From an uncultured Alphaproteobacteria bacterium (GTDB taxonomy: Bacteria; Pseudomonadota; Alphaproteobacteria; HIMB59), in the NCBI GenBank assembly GCA_902516235.1, contig CABXXO010000001.1, positions 1 to 64,000 of the forward strand: a stretch of DNA of 64,000 bases, given 5' to 3'. The position numbers and the translations under genes were made by a program. The notes below the pieces were generated by a model. The model saw only the letters and a program-made list of their open reading frames with translations, did not search any database and had not been told where the DNA came from. Below, one piece after another: positions 30,438 through 40,661 of the stretch; the stretch's first letter is position 1, and the number at the start of each line of letters is the position of its first letter.

Positions 30438-30841
30438 ATAAATAGTTTTCTACACACAGTTTTTCTTTGATCTTCTGTTAATTTGTAAAAAACAAATGAA
30501 ACTTGTGGTTCAATAATATTTAGTCTGTAGTTATAATTATATTCACTTATCTCTGATGCAACTATACTTACCTCCATTAAGCGATCTAAAAAAAGCCTAG
30601 AGTCTTCAAATCTATATTCAAAACCTGGAAAAGAGGTTGAGCATTCTTCCAGAATGACAATTTTAGATTGGATGCTATCTAAAAAGTCCATATCACCATA
30701 GATATCTGCTGATTTGAAATCTAGTTTATTAGAAAACTCTAATAGATCATCATGGAGTATTGAATATTGAAGAGATTTATCTAATTGAGCGTGACTGTTT
30801 AATGAAAAAATAAATACAAACAAAAAGATAGCGAATCTCAT
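30434..30841 (-). CDS. Small secreted hypothetical protein
   Basis: Internal start at 30841 gives signal peptide MRFAIFLFVFIFSLNSHA. Confidence 0.5.
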   Translation of the reverse strand: MRFAIFLFVFIFSLNSHAQLDKSLQYSILHDDLLEFSNKLDFKSADIYGDMDFLDSIQSKIVILEECSTSFPGFEYRFEDSRLFLDRLMEVSIVASEISEYNYNYRLNIIEPQVSFVFYKLTEDQRKTVCRKLFI

Positions 30842-30904
30842 AAAAATAATCTTACATATATGTTTGTTAAAATCTACATTAAGGTATATAAGTAATTTCG
30901 TGCT

Positions 30905-31816
30905 ATGACCGATAATGATAAGCATATCGAACCATCTTTAACACCAAAAGAGGATGAAGAATTTGATCTAGATCTTGAAAACTCTCAAGAAACTAACATT
31001 GAAGAAATAAATTTTGATGAGTCTGACTTCGATAATGGCTCAAATAATGACATAGATCTTGGAGATTTTGAGTCAGTAGAAGAAAAAACTGAAGAAAACC
31101 AACTAAGTGATAATTTAGATTTAGATAATGGTCATAAGGAAGATCAAACAAATGAAGTAGCTAATAAAAATGATGAAAATATTTCAAATGACCATATTTC
31201 ACCTCTAGATAATCTTGTTAAGATCCAAACAGATACTATAAATCATTTAGACAAGCTAATAAGTACTTCTGAAAAATTTTTACCAGATATAGTAAATATA
31301 AAAAACGAAATGGTAAATGTTAAAGAAAAGCTTAATGAAATAGAAATTAATCTAAATAATAAAATTGATAATTTAAATGCTAACGCTGGGACTAATTCGC
31401 CAGACTCAAATAATGCTGATGAGGAGATTTCTATTTTCCAAAAATCTGAAACTTCGACTTATGATGACTCAGGTTTGTTAAAACCCTCAAAACCATCTTT
31501 AGAAAGCTCAGATGTGTCAAAAGAAGTAACATCAGAACAAAATAGTGAACCTGAACTATCTAAATCTGAAATTGAAAAAGTTAAAGATAAAGAGTCAGAT
31601 ACGGCCGATGAGGAAATTCAAAATGAAGAAGTAAAAACTAAAACAGTTACTCAATTAACTCCTCTTGGCAGTTTCATTATTATTTTTGTCTTCCTCTTAT
31701 TTATAATGGGTCTACTTGCGTTTGTTGATAAAACAGCTGGTTTACCAAATGTAGGTATCATAAAAATTTTAAAACCAGCGTTTAAATTATTTGAACCATT
31801 ATTATTTTTTTTATAA
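30905..31816 (+). CDS. Very acidic protein with one C-terminal TM segment
   Basis: Asp/Glu/Asn-rich disordered N-terminus, coiled coil, FIIIFVFLLFIMGLLAFV. Confidence 0.65.
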   Translation: MTDNDKHIEPSLTPKEDEEFDLDLENSQETNIEEINFDESDFDNGSNNDIDLGDFESVEEKTEENQLSDNLDLDNGHKEDQTNEVANKNDENISNDHISPLDNLVKIQTDTINHLDKLISTSEKFLPDIVNIKNEMVNVKEKLNEIEINLNNKIDNLNANAGTNSPDSNNADEEISIFQKSETSTYDDSGLLKPSKPSLESSDVSKEVTSEQNSEPELSKSEIEKVKDKESDTADEEIQNEEVKTKTVTQLTPLGSFIIIFVFLLFIMGLLAFVDKTAGLPNVGIIKILKPAFKLFEPLLFFL

Positions 31817-31894
31817 ATAGACTTCCTATTAAATTCAAATTTTTTTATAATTTAAATCCTTTGGTGTTAAGACTTATTGTGGTAAAAGCAAACT

Positions 31895-32389
31895 ATGAAA
31901 TTTGTCTTATTAATATTTTTAATCTTACCAAATATAATCTTAGGATCTGAATTAGATGCAAGAAAACTTTATATTGATGCAAAGATGCAAAGTTTGAGTA
32001 ATGGATGTAATGTACAAACTATCGCTCTAAAAGTATCATCTTCTTTTATGCCCTCACAACGGGGCAGTGATTTAAGTGGTTTAACCAAAGCTATCTTTTG
32101 CCTAGAGAATTATAAAAGTAATATTCTGCCAATTTATGAGGAGATTTTAGCAAAATATCCTTACTCAGAAGTCTCTTATGATTTATTATCAGGGTTTTTT
32201 TTAGATAGACAAACATTTAGTGAATTAGAAATACTTTTGCTATCCTCACTGCAATCTGATTTTAAAATCACAAATTTGGAAGAATTAAGTCAAATGTTTA
32301 ACAATCTTCAGTTGATGCAGAGTAACACAAATAATGAGAACTCTAGCAACAGTGACCTATCAATTGATGACCTATTATTAGAAGAATAG
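31895..32389 (+). CDS. Secreted hypothetical protein
   Basis: Signal peptide MKFVLLIFLILPNIILG; helical body. Confidence 0.55.
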   Translation: MKFVLLIFLILPNIILGSELDARKLYIDAKMQSLSNGCNVQTIALKVSSSFMPSQRGSDLSGLTKAIFCLENYKSNILPIYEEILAKYPYSEVSYDLLSGFFLDRQTFSELEILLLSSLQSDFKITNLEELSQMFNNLQLMQSNTNNENSSNSDLSIDDLLLEE

Positions 32390-32403
32390 AGTTTCTTCTA
32401 ATA
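32376..32403. terminator. Hairpin spanning the stop codon of 31895..32389
   Basis: 11-bp perfect inverted repeat TATTAGAAGAA / TTCTTCTAATA around TAGAGT loop. Confidence 0.45.
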
Positions 32404-32455
32404 TAATCATTTGATAAATTTTGTATAAATAAAAATTAAGTAATTAAATTTTGCA

Positions 32456-32782
32456 ATGAATGTCTTATTTATTTTCCTATTCTTAATTCTTATTACTAGT
32501 GTTTGGTTCATAAGAAAGGACATAAAAAAACTTTATAAAATTATTTATGAAATTAGAGAAAATATGCCAGATAAACTAAGCGAAGAAGAAAAAAAGATTG
32601 AAATTAAAAAAAAATATTATTCGTCTCTAAAAGATAATTCATCTCTAGATATAAAAGATAAGTTAACAAATAAAGATTTAAATGAAAAAAATGAGTTTGA
32701 TGAAATAATGTCTAAAGTAGTAACAGACGACAAAATTAGAGATAAAATTAGCAATATCTATAAAAAGAATAAAAATAAATAA
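32456..32782 (+). CDS. Single-pass membrane hypothetical, Lys-rich
   Basis: N-terminal TM VLFIFLFLILITSVWFI; directly upstream of glutaminase ATG. Confidence 0.6.
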   Translation: MNVLFIFLFLILITSVWFIRKDIKKLYKIIYEIRENMPDKLSEEEKKIEIKKKYYSSLKDNSSLDIKDKLTNKDLNEKNEFDEIMSKVVTDDKIRDKISNIYKKNKNK

Positions 32783-34804
32783 ATGAATAATAACATAGAC
32801 CCAAAACTTAATTGGTTAAAAAATATTCCTAAACGAGCTGGTGATCTATACTTTTCTCTTTGTGAGAGCAAAGGAAATGCAATCCATAAAAATGAATTTC
32901 AAGCTTATGTATTTGATGCAGGTCTAACATCAATTGACTTTAGATTGAAAAATTTTTTTGAAATGCTTGATAGTATGGGTGAAACAATAAATTTTGAAGA
33001 ATTTATTAATTTAATGAATTTAGGAGGTTTATTAATTGAAAGAGCATTGAGAGGAGAGTTAGCAGTACCTGATTTTAAAAAATTCTCAAATAACTTAGAT
33101 AAAATTTATGACGAAGTTATAGATAATAAAAGTGGTGAATTAGCAAATTACATACCACCACTTGCAGAGGTCAATCCAGAGCAATTTGGAATAGCAGTTG
33201 TTACAGCAGATGGTCAAGTATATCAGCGTGGTGATACAAATGTTGATTTTTCGATACAATCGATGTGTAAACCATTTAACTATTGTATCGCAATTGAGGA
33301 ATTAGGTTTAGAAAAGGTAAATGAACATGTTGGCGCTGAGCCGTCTGGTAGACTATTTAATGATCTTACTTTAATGATGCGTAATATGGTTAGTGAAAAT
33401 TTATCATCTGATAGCAAAATACCTTTTAATCCTATGGTGAACCCTGGTGCTATTATGACTACAAGTTTAATAAAATCTAAATCATCTACCACAGAAAGAC
33501 TAAATTACGTAAGAGAACAAATTGGGAAATCAATTGGTTGGGATAGTGAGGGTAAATCTGGCATAGACATACCACGATTTAATAAAAATATGGCCCGTCA
33601 GGAAAATTTTAAAGGATATAATAATATTGCTGCAGGCTTTTTATTGATGGCAACTGGTAATATCCCCTATTCAGACTCTACTCTTCCTAAAGATAAACTT
33701 GCAAATGATAAATATGACTATGATTTTTATTTTGAACCTGCAGTAACAGATGCATTAAAAGTTTATTTCAGTTTATGTTCTTTAGAAATGACTGCAAAAG
33801 ATGTTGCTGTAGCAGCAGCTACTTTAGCAAATGGTGGAGTTTGTCCACTTACTCAACAAAGAGTATTTGGCCAAAAAACTATTCGAGATGTATTGCCTGT
33901 TGTTCAAACATCTGGCATGTACAACAGTAGTGGACAATTTTTTCAAGAAATTGGTTTACCCTCAAAAAGTGGAGTTGGTGGTGGGATATTATTAGTAGTT
34001 CCAAAAGTTATGGGCATATGTATATTTTCGCCGCGTTTGGATTTAGCTGGCAACAGTGTTCGTGGGATAGAGGTAGCTCGAAAAATTACATCTAAGTATT
34101 TAGTTCATATTTTTGATAGCACTATGACAGATATTGATCGTGTTGATCCAAGATTGAAGATAGCAAAATGGAGAGCAAATAATTGTGGTGAAGCAATTTG
34201 GGCAGCTAGCTATGGAGATGTAAGAACTTTAGAGAAGTTGTTAGGACAACAAAGAGATTTAAAATATGGTAATTATGACATTCGCACTCCTTTGCATTTG
34301 GCATCAGCTGAGGGTCAGTTAGATGTTGTAAAATTTTTATTAGAAAATGGTGTGAAACCGATACCTGATAGATGGGGAGGTTACCCAATTTCTGATGCTA
34401 GAAATAATAATCATCTAGAAATTGTTGATGAGTTTTTAAAGTTAGATATTGATTACTCTGAACCTTTTCATTTAATTGAAGAACCAAATGGTAAAACTGA
34501 TAAAATTGAAAAATATGATGATGAATTAGCGATTATTGAATTTCTTTTTGCAGCATCTGAAAACGATGTTGATGGTCTTAGACAATTAGTTGCCAAGGGA
34601 ATACCAATAAATGTAGGAGATAAAGACTCAAGGACTTCTTTACATTTAGCTGCAGCTGAGGGAAGTTTAGAAGCCGTAAAATATTTAATTAACCATGGTC
34701 ATCCCCTATCTGTTCGCGATAGATGGGGAGCCACTCCATTAGATGAAGCTATAAGAGAAAAACGTCAGCATGTGATTGAATATATTAAAGAGTTAAGTAA
34801 ATAG
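32783..34804 (+). CDS. glsA: Glutaminase with N-terminal EF-hand-like region and C-terminal ankyrin repeats
   Basis: FSIQSMCKPFNYCIAIEELG (SxxK), VNPGAIMTTSLI, SGVGGGILLVVPKVMGICIFSPRLD; ankyrins DIRTPLHLASAEGQLDVVKFLLENG and DSRTSLHLAAAEGSLEAVKYLINHG. Confidence 0.93.
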   Translation: MNNNIDPKLNWLKNIPKRAGDLYFSLCESKGNAIHKNEFQAYVFDAGLTSIDFRLKNFFEMLDSMGETINFEEFINLMNLGGLLIERALRGELAVPDFKKFSNNLDKIYDEVIDNKSGELANYIPPLAEVNPEQFGIAVVTADGQVYQRGDTNVDFSIQSMCKPFNYCIAIEELGLEKVNEHVGAEPSGRLFNDLTLMMRNMVSENLSSDSKIPFNPMVNPGAIMTTSLIKSKSSTTERLNYVREQIGKSIGWDSEGKSGIDIPRFNKNMARQENFKGYNNIAAGFLLMATGNIPYSDSTLPKDKLANDKYDYDFYFEPAVTDALKVYFSLCSLEMTAKDVAVAAATLANGGVCPLTQQRVFGQKTIRDVLPVVQTSGMYNSSGQFFQEIGLPSKSGVGGGILLVVPKVMGICIFSPRLDLAGNSVRGIEVARKITSKYLVHIFDSTMTDIDRVDPRLKIAKWRANNCGEAIWAASYGDVRTLEKLLGQQRDLKYGNYDIRTPLHLASAEGQLDVVKFLLENGVKPIPDRWGGYPISDARNNNHLEIVDEFLKLDIDYSEPFHLIEEPNGKTDKIEKYDDELAIIEFLFAASENDVDGLRQLVAKGIPINVGDKDSRTSLHLAAAEGSLEAVKYLINHGHPLSVRDRWGATPLDEAIREKRQHVIEYIKELSK

Positions 34805-34997
34805 ATTTATTATTAGTTTTAGAATATCGAGAATATATGTTGGATTTCATAAATTCTCTTTACTCCGATTAAATTTATGAGGTGTTGTTTTTACTTTTGA
34901 GTCATTTTACTATTGCTCATCTATAAATTAACAATCATTAAAATTTTAGTTTGTTATTATTTAATTAGTATTTGTAAAGTTTCAGTTTATTGATTAA

Positions 34998-36395
34998 TTA
35001 AAATAACTTTAAATATTCTTTGATTTCCCAATCAGTAGTAGTCGTATGATATCTTGACCACTCATCGTATTTATATCCTACAAAATTATTTATCATGGCT
35101 TCAGAAAATACTTCTTTAGTTAAAGGGTCTGCAGCAAAAGCATCAATTGCCTCTAGTAAATTTCTTGGAAGACTAGTTACTTGTTTTTTCTCTTTTTCAG
35201 TTAAATCATACAAACTTTTATTAGTGGCTTTAGGAGGTTTCATGTTCTTATCTATGCCCTCTGTAGCCGCAGCAGCTAATAATGAGAAAGTGAGGTATGG
35301 ATTTTGAGTTAAATCTGAAGCTCTATCCTCAATGCAAAATCTGTTTTGTGGTAATCTTATCATTGCTGATCTATTATTATTTCCATAAGTCATGTGAGTT
35401 GGTGCCCAAGTATGCATCCCACCATCTAAGCCCTCAACGGTAGGTACAAAGCCATTATATGAGTTTACTGTGGGGCATGCTAAAGCCGTTATGGCAGCGC
35501 CATGCTTTAGTATACCTGCAACAGCGTTATAAGCTTTGTTAGAAAATTTTTCTCCATCTTTATATATATTTTTATTTTTATTTTTAATGGAAGCTACACT
35601 ATGGTTGATATGAGCACCAGATCGCCAGTCACTGATAGTAGTTTTTGGCATGAAAGAGACAAAATATCCATATTTTTTTGCTATTTCTTTTAGTAGAACT
35701 CTTAGAAATACAAACCTATCAGCCATTCCTAGTATATCCGTATAACCAAAATCTAATTCATATTGACCATATGCACCTTCCGCAACGACGTCATGAAGAT
35801 CCCATTTCAAATCGTTGTTTAAAATATCAATAATTTCTTTTAAAAAATGCATACCATCTATTGAATATTCAGAGTCATATCCGAAAGCTTGCCTTCTTAA
35901 ATCTATAGGATCTCTATCGATTGCCTTTACAGGTTTATCACCCTCCCACTTCATAAGAAAAAATTCTGGCTCAATACCAACAAAAAATTTAAGGTCAGAT
36001 TTAGCGCTTTGCTTTATCTGTTTTTTTAATGTCATTCTTGGACATACATCGTAAGGTTTATCATTCCAATATAAATCTGCAAAGACCCATGCACATGTTT
36101 TATCCCATGGACATATGAGAAGACTATCTAAATCAGGTAATGGAATTTGATCATTGTCTGCAGGTGTTAATTCTGGAACAAAGGAAACAGAATGAACAGC
36201 AAATTGAGGACCTTTACCCATACAAAGATCTTCAAAGTCAGATATCGGCATAGGTTTAGTCTTTGGACTACCTAAAAAGTCAATCCAATTCGAATAAATA
36301 TACTTTACACCTTTCTTTTCTAATTGTTTTTTTAATTGTTTTACTTTTTTTATATCAGGTAAGGCGTCTTTAAAATTTTCAAAATAATCACTCAA
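34998..36395 (-). CDS. Glutamine synthetase family protein (GlnT-like paralogue 1)
   Basis: KYIYSNWIDFLGSPKTKPMP, GIEPEFFLMKW, GAHINHSV, RLPQNRFCIEDRASDLTQNPYLTFSLL. Confidence 0.88.
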   Translation of the reverse strand: MSDYFENFKDALPDIKKVKQLKKQLEKKGVKYIYSNWIDFLGSPKTKPMPISDFEDLCMGKGPQFAVHSVSFVPELTPADNDQIPLPDLDSLLICPWDKTCAWVFADLYWNDKPYDVCPRMTLKKQIKQSAKSDLKFFVGIEPEFFLMKWEGDKPVKAIDRDPIDLRRQAFGYDSEYSIDGMHFLKEIIDILNNDLKWDLHDVVAEGAYGQYELDFGYTDILGMADRFVFLRVLLKEIAKKYGYFVSFMPKTTISDWRSGAHINHSVASIKNKNKNIYKDGEKFSNKAYNAVAGILKHGAAITALACPTVNSYNGFVPTVEGLDGGMHTWAPTHMTYGNNNRSAMIRLPQNRFCIEDRASDLTQNPYLTFSLLAAAATEGIDKNMKPPKATNKSLYDLTEKEKKQVTSLPRNLLEAIDAFAADPLTKEVFSEAMINNFVGYKYDEWSRYHTTTTDWEIKEYLKLF

Positions 36396-36466
36396 AAGAA
36401 TTTCTCGCTTTCCGATTTAACAAATTGAAATTATAAGACCATAATATAAAATTTCTACTTGAATTT

Positions 36467-36712
36467 ATGAATATAGAATTTTTTAAAAGATCTTGGATGA
36501 AATTTTATAAAAGAGGTTTCATAACTGGGTTCTTAGTACTGACTTTTATGTTAGTAATTGATCAGTTTTTACAAAATCCCCTTTTTTTTAGTAAAATAAC
36601 AAGCATCACGGTTTTTATTTATATTGTCTCTACTATTTTTTTTGCAGCAATATTTTGTGGATTATTAGCTGTAATTTTCACAGGAGTAGTGACAATTGTT
36701 ACAAAAAAATAA
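36467..36712 (+). CDS. Small two-TM membrane protein
   Basis: Two hydrophobic segments in 81 aa. Confidence 0.5.
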   Translation: MNIEFFKRSWMKFYKRGFITGFLVLTFMLVIDQFLQNPLFFSKITSITVFIYIVSTIFFAAIFCGLLAVIFTGVVTIVTKK

Positions 36713-37453
36713 TTAATTTTCTAAACCGTTCAGCCAATTTACTAACTCGAGTTTACGATCATAAAAATCACTACTCTCTAATTGTTCCAAGTTATGAATA
36801 AGTTCGCTAAATTTCTCACCAGTCATTTTATCAAGATAATTTGTTTTCCAGTATGTCATTAAATTTCCTATAAAATTGTAAGGAAGCTCAGGGTGATATT
36901 GAGTACAGGTTATATTATATTTTTTATGAACAATAGACTGGATAGAAAAATCATTTTCAGATATGACTTTAAAATCATTTGGAATATTTTCAACACTATC
37001 ATAATGATGTCCTGGTGCAGTAAATAGATCTTTTTTGTTTCTATAAATGTAATGATCATTTTTTATTTTTATATTATTTGCAAACCCAAATTCAGGTATT
37101 GATGATTTAGTAATTTTGCCTCCAAGAACGGTTACAAAAACTTGCAATCCCCAACAGCTGCCCCAAATAGGTTTACCAAGTTCAACTATTTTAGTAAATA
37201 TTTCTAATTGTTTTTTGTTATGTGAGTTGTTTTCGTAAATATTACCTAAGCCTCCAGTCCATAAAAAAGCATCATAATGAGAAAAATCATATTCATTAAT
37301 GTCAATTAAATATGACTTAAGAACTTTAGTTGTATATTTTGAGTTGTAGTCTTTTATAATCTTCTCAAAAAAAGTGTGTTGGAAAGGGCAATTTGATTTT
37401 ACATGCTGATCATCATGGTTTTTATCCATACCACTGATAATTAGTAAATTCAA
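36713..37453 (-). CDS. Class I glutamine amidotransferase-like protein
   Basis: GKPIWGSCWGLQVFVTVLGG (nucleophile Cys elbow), TCTQYHPELP catalytic His/Glu. Confidence 0.85.
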   Translation of the reverse strand: MNLLIISGMDKNHDDQHVKSNCPFQHTFFEKIIKDYNSKYTTKVLKSYLIDINEYDFSHYDAFLWTGGLGNIYENNSHNKKQLEIFTKIVELGKPIWGSCWGLQVFVTVLGGKITKSSIPEFGFANNIKIKNDHYIYRNKKDLFTAPGHHYDSVENIPNDFKVISENDFSIQSIVHKKYNITCTQYHPELPYNFIGNLMTYWKTNYLDKMTGEKFSELIHNLEQLESSDFYDRKLELVNWLNGLEN

Positions 37454-37459
37454 AGAAGT

Positions 37460-37630
37460 TTATTTATCTCTTGTCCACTTTTTTTTTAAAATTAAATCAT
37501 AATCACTTTTTGCTACTCTTCTTAAAATAAAATACATAAAGGCAATCCATATTAAAGCAGCTAATAATTTATTATTTATTACAGCTTGAATTATGTTTTG
37601 GAAGAGTAGGTTTGTGGTATTGTAATCCAT
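37460..37630 (-). CDS. Small membrane protein, 56 aa, not in ORF track
   Basis: MDYNTTNLLFQNIIQAVINNKLLAALIWIAFMYFILRRVAKSDYDLILKKKWTRDK. Confidence 0.6.
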   Translation of the reverse strand: MDYNTTNLLFQNIIQAVINNKLLAALIWIAFMYFILRRVAKSDYDLILKKKWTRDK

Positions 37631-37635
37631 ATTTT

Positions 37636-37660
37636 AAGGCGGGGATTTTTTCCCCGCCTT
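37636..37660. terminator. Strong GC-rich terminator hairpin downstream of the amt unit
   Basis: AAGGCGGGGA-TTTTT-TCCCCGCCTT. Confidence 0.85.
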
Positions 37661-37670
37661 AATTATAACA

Positions 37671-37844
37671 TTATTTAGTTTTTTTTGCAGTATCTGACTC
37701 ATGTTTTGCTGCAGCAAATGTAGCAAATATACACAAAGCAATAACAACAAGAGTCCAAAAGATTAGAGTACCTTCACTGTCAGCAGATGTAAAATAAGCG
37801 TCAACACCTTCCCAACTATTTTCAGGTCCTGGCCATGAATTCAT
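37671..37844 (-). CDS. Small single-TM protein, 57 aa, directly downstream of amt, not in ORF track
   Basis: MNSWPGPENSWEGVDAYFTSADSEGTLIFWTLVVIALCIFATFAAAKHESDTAKKTK; 20 nt after amt stop, RBS ggagaaat. Confidence 0.7.
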   Translation of the reverse strand: MNSWPGPENSWEGVDAYFTSADSEGTLIFWTLVVIALCIFATFAAAKHESDTAKKTK

Positions 37845-37864
37845 GATTTCTCCTTCCTCATTCG

Positions 37865-39142
37865 TTATTGATAAGCTTTTAAACCAAGCTCAGCACTGTC
37901 AATTCCAGCTTTTTGTACCGCATCTGGTACACGAAGCCAGCCCATCATCTTCATGATATAGGAAAGGCCATATCCTGGAACAAATCCAAGTAAGAACATA
38001 ACAATTGCCCCTACCAATTGACCTCCAAAGCTAGTTGGTGGAATATCGCCGGATGCTGGGTAACCAGAAGCAAAAAGCCCCATTGCTAATACACCCCAAA
38101 TACCTGCTACACCGTGAACTGAAATAGCACCAACTGGATCATCGATCTTGAAAATACTGTGTAAATAATTATTCGCAGGAATAATAATTACACCACCAAC
38201 AAAACCTAATACAAAAGCTAATCCTGGATACCAGACATCTAGACCAGAAGCGCATGAGAATATACCTGCAAGTCCTCCAGACATCATCCAAAATGGATTA
38301 CCTTTACTCATCCAGAATGCACCGATCATTCCTCCACCAAGACCCATTAGGGTATTGAAAGCAAATGATGAGAGAGTAGCTGGAGCACCATAAATATTGA
38401 TCCATCCACCAAGTTCAGCACCTCCCCATATCAAACAACCACCGAGGAATCCAAAGAAACCAACAATAATCATTAATAAGCCTATGAATGAAAAACGAAG
38501 GTCATGACCTTCAATTTCATTAGCTGTGCCGTCAGCATTATATTTACCAACCCTTGGTCCTAGGTTTAGTACTACACCAAATGCAAACCAACCTGCTATC
38601 ATGTGAACCACACCTGCAGCTCCGACGTCATGATAACCAAATTGGGTTACTAACCATCCATCAGCATGCCAGCCCCATGAAGCTCCGAGTATCCAAGCTC
38701 CTGATCCAAGAACTACTGCTAAGAAAACAAAAGAACTAATTCTTATTCTTTCTAAAACAGATCCAGAGAAAATGGATGCAGTTGTACATGCAAACAATGT
38801 AAATGCTGCCCAGAATATACCTGTGGCTTGATCACTTAACATTGGTCCCATTGATACATTCCATGGTGTTCCATAACCCTCAAGGTCTATTGGTGTAAAA
38901 CCACCTGGGAATGCAAGATAAATATACCAACCAAATAACCAGAAAGTTGGTATCATGAATGCGAATGCTAAAAGATTTTTACAAGCGGAGGATACAGCAT
39001 TTTTAAAACGCGATGATCCAACCTCATACATCAAGAAGCCGACGTGAATAGCAATCATTAACGCAGTACACCACCAATAAAATGCTTCGGTACTAACATT
39101 TGCTTGCATCATCACAAACGATTCAAGTTCTTCAAGTGTCAT
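37865..39142 (-). CDS. amt: Ammonium transporter
   Basis: 11-TM Amt/Mep pattern: NLLAFAFMIPTFWLFGW, GVVHMIAGWFAFGVVLNLGPR, DDPVGAISVHGVAGIWGVLAMGLFA. Confidence 0.93.
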   Translation of the reverse strand: MTLEELESFVMMQANVSTEAFYWWCTALMIAIHVGFLMYEVGSSRFKNAVSSACKNLLAFAFMIPTFWLFGWYIYLAFPGGFTPIDLEGYGTPWNVSMGPMLSDQATGIFWAAFTLFACTTASIFSGSVLERIRISSFVFLAVVLGSGAWILGASWGWHADGWLVTQFGYHDVGAAGVVHMIAGWFAFGVVLNLGPRVGKYNADGTANEIEGHDLRFSFIGLLMIIVGFFGFLGGCLIWGGAELGGWINIYGAPATLSSFAFNTLMGLGGGMIGAFWMSKGNPFWMMSGGLAGIFSCASGLDVWYPGLAFVLGFVGGVIIIPANNYLHSIFKIDDPVGAISVHGVAGIWGVLAMGLFASGYPASGDIPPTSFGGQLVGAIVMFLLGFVPGYGLSYIMKMMGWLRVPDAVQKAGIDSAELGLKAYQ

Positions 39143-39349
39143 GTATGACCTCCTTTATGAATTAACAAAATAAAAAAGATAAAAAAGATTACTTAAGAAT
39201 CATTTATATTATCTTTATGTATTTTACTTTTTAATAACTAAATTATAAAATTAATAAAATTAAAAAATAAATTTAAAAATTAAATATTATCAATGTGTTT
39301 TTAACATATGCAATAAACGCATGTTGAATTATGAAAGAGGAGAAAATAA

Positions 39350-40657
39350 ATGGTAACCAATCTTCATCAGTTCGCTAAGAAAAATGGAGTGAAATATTTT
39401 TTTGTAAGTTTTGTAGATTTATTCGGTGTTCTGAGATCAAAACTTGTGCCTGCAACAGCTATAGATGAAATTCAATCAGAAGGAGCAGGATTTGCTGGTT
39501 TTGCAACATGGTTAGACATGTCACCAGCAGACTCAGATATGTTTGGTATGCCTGATGGTGATAGTGTTATCCAACTTCCTTGGAATAAGGAAATAGCTTG
39601 GGTTGCATCCGATTTATACATGGACGGCAAACCAGTAGAAGCATCACCACGAATTGCATTGAAAAGACAAATAGAAAAAGCAGCAAAAAAAAATCTTCAT
39701 ATGAAATCTGGAGTTGAATGTGAGTTTTTTTTGGTAAACGAGGATGGAACTTCTTTGTCAGATGTGAGGGATACACAAGCTAAACCTTGTTATGACTCTT
39801 CTGCCTTAATGAGAAGATATGATGTTATCACAGAGATATGTGACTCAATGATTTCATTAGGTTGGAAGCCTTATCAAAATGATCATGAAGATGCAAATGG
39901 GCAATTTGAAATGAACTGGGATTTTTCAGATTGTTTAATTACTGCCGATAGACATGCATTTTTTAAATTTATGGTAAAATCAATTGCTGAAAAACATTCG
40001 TTAAGAGCAACTTTCATGCCAAAACCTTTCACAAATTTAACAGGTAACGGATGTCATTGTCATATATCAATCTGGGATAAAGCAGGTAAAAAAAATATGT
40101 TTTTAGATGAAAAAGATGAATTAGGTTTATCAAAAACTGGTTACAATTTCTTGGGCGGCATAATCGAAAGTGCAGACAAAATGGCTGCTGTTTTTAATCC
40201 TACAGTAAACTCTTATAAAAGAATTAATGGAAGTGTCACTACATCAGGTGCAACATGGTCTCCAAGTTCCATTACATGGGCTGGTAACAATAGAACACAC
40301 ATGGTTAGAGTTCCTGGAGCAGGTAGATTTGAATTAAGACTTATGGATGGAGCTACAAATCCATATTTACTTCAAGCAGGCATTCTTCTTTTAGGTTTAG
40401 ATGGTTTCAATAATAAAAGAGATCCAGGGAAACGATTAGACATTAACATGTACACAGAGGGTCACAAAGCTGGAAAGGTAAAAAAACTTCCTTTAAACCT
40501 TCTTGATGCTATTCGTGATTTTGATAAATCAAAAATTATAAGAGCAGGATTTGGTGATGATTTAGTTAATAGTTATGTAAAACTTAAAAATCAAGATTGG
40601 GGTACCTTTAACAAACATCTTTCTAGTTGGGAGAGAGAAACCACTCTAGACTGTTAA
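39350..40657 (+). CDS. gmaS: Type III glutamate-ammonia ligase-like, probable gamma-glutamylmethylamide synthetase
   Basis: KKNGVKYFFVSFVDLFGVLRSKLVPATAIDEIQSEGAGFAGFATWLDMSPADSDMF resembles the GlnT/GmaS subgroup; NGCHCHISIWDKAG; RFELRLMDGATNPYL. Confidence 0.78.
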   Translation: MVTNLHQFAKKNGVKYFFVSFVDLFGVLRSKLVPATAIDEIQSEGAGFAGFATWLDMSPADSDMFGMPDGDSVIQLPWNKEIAWVASDLYMDGKPVEASPRIALKRQIEKAAKKNLHMKSGVECEFFLVNEDGTSLSDVRDTQAKPCYDSSALMRRYDVITEICDSMISLGWKPYQNDHEDANGQFEMNWDFSDCLITADRHAFFKFMVKSIAEKHSLRATFMPKPFTNLTGNGCHCHISIWDKAGKKNMFLDEKDELGLSKTGYNFLGGIIESADKMAAVFNPTVNSYKRINGSVTTSGATWSPSSITWAGNNRTHMVRVPGAGRFELRLMDGATNPYLLQAGILLLGLDGFNNKRDPGKRLDINMYTEGHKAGKVKKLPLNLLDAIRDFDKSKIIRAGFGDDLVNSYVKLKNQDWGTFNKHLSSWERETTLDC

Positions 40658-40661
40658 ACGA

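Noticed and set aside
39303-39325. Imperfect inverted repeat AACATATGC...GCATGTT upstream of gmaS
   Set aside because: Arms do not pair perfectly and no second copy was seen; too weak to call an operator.
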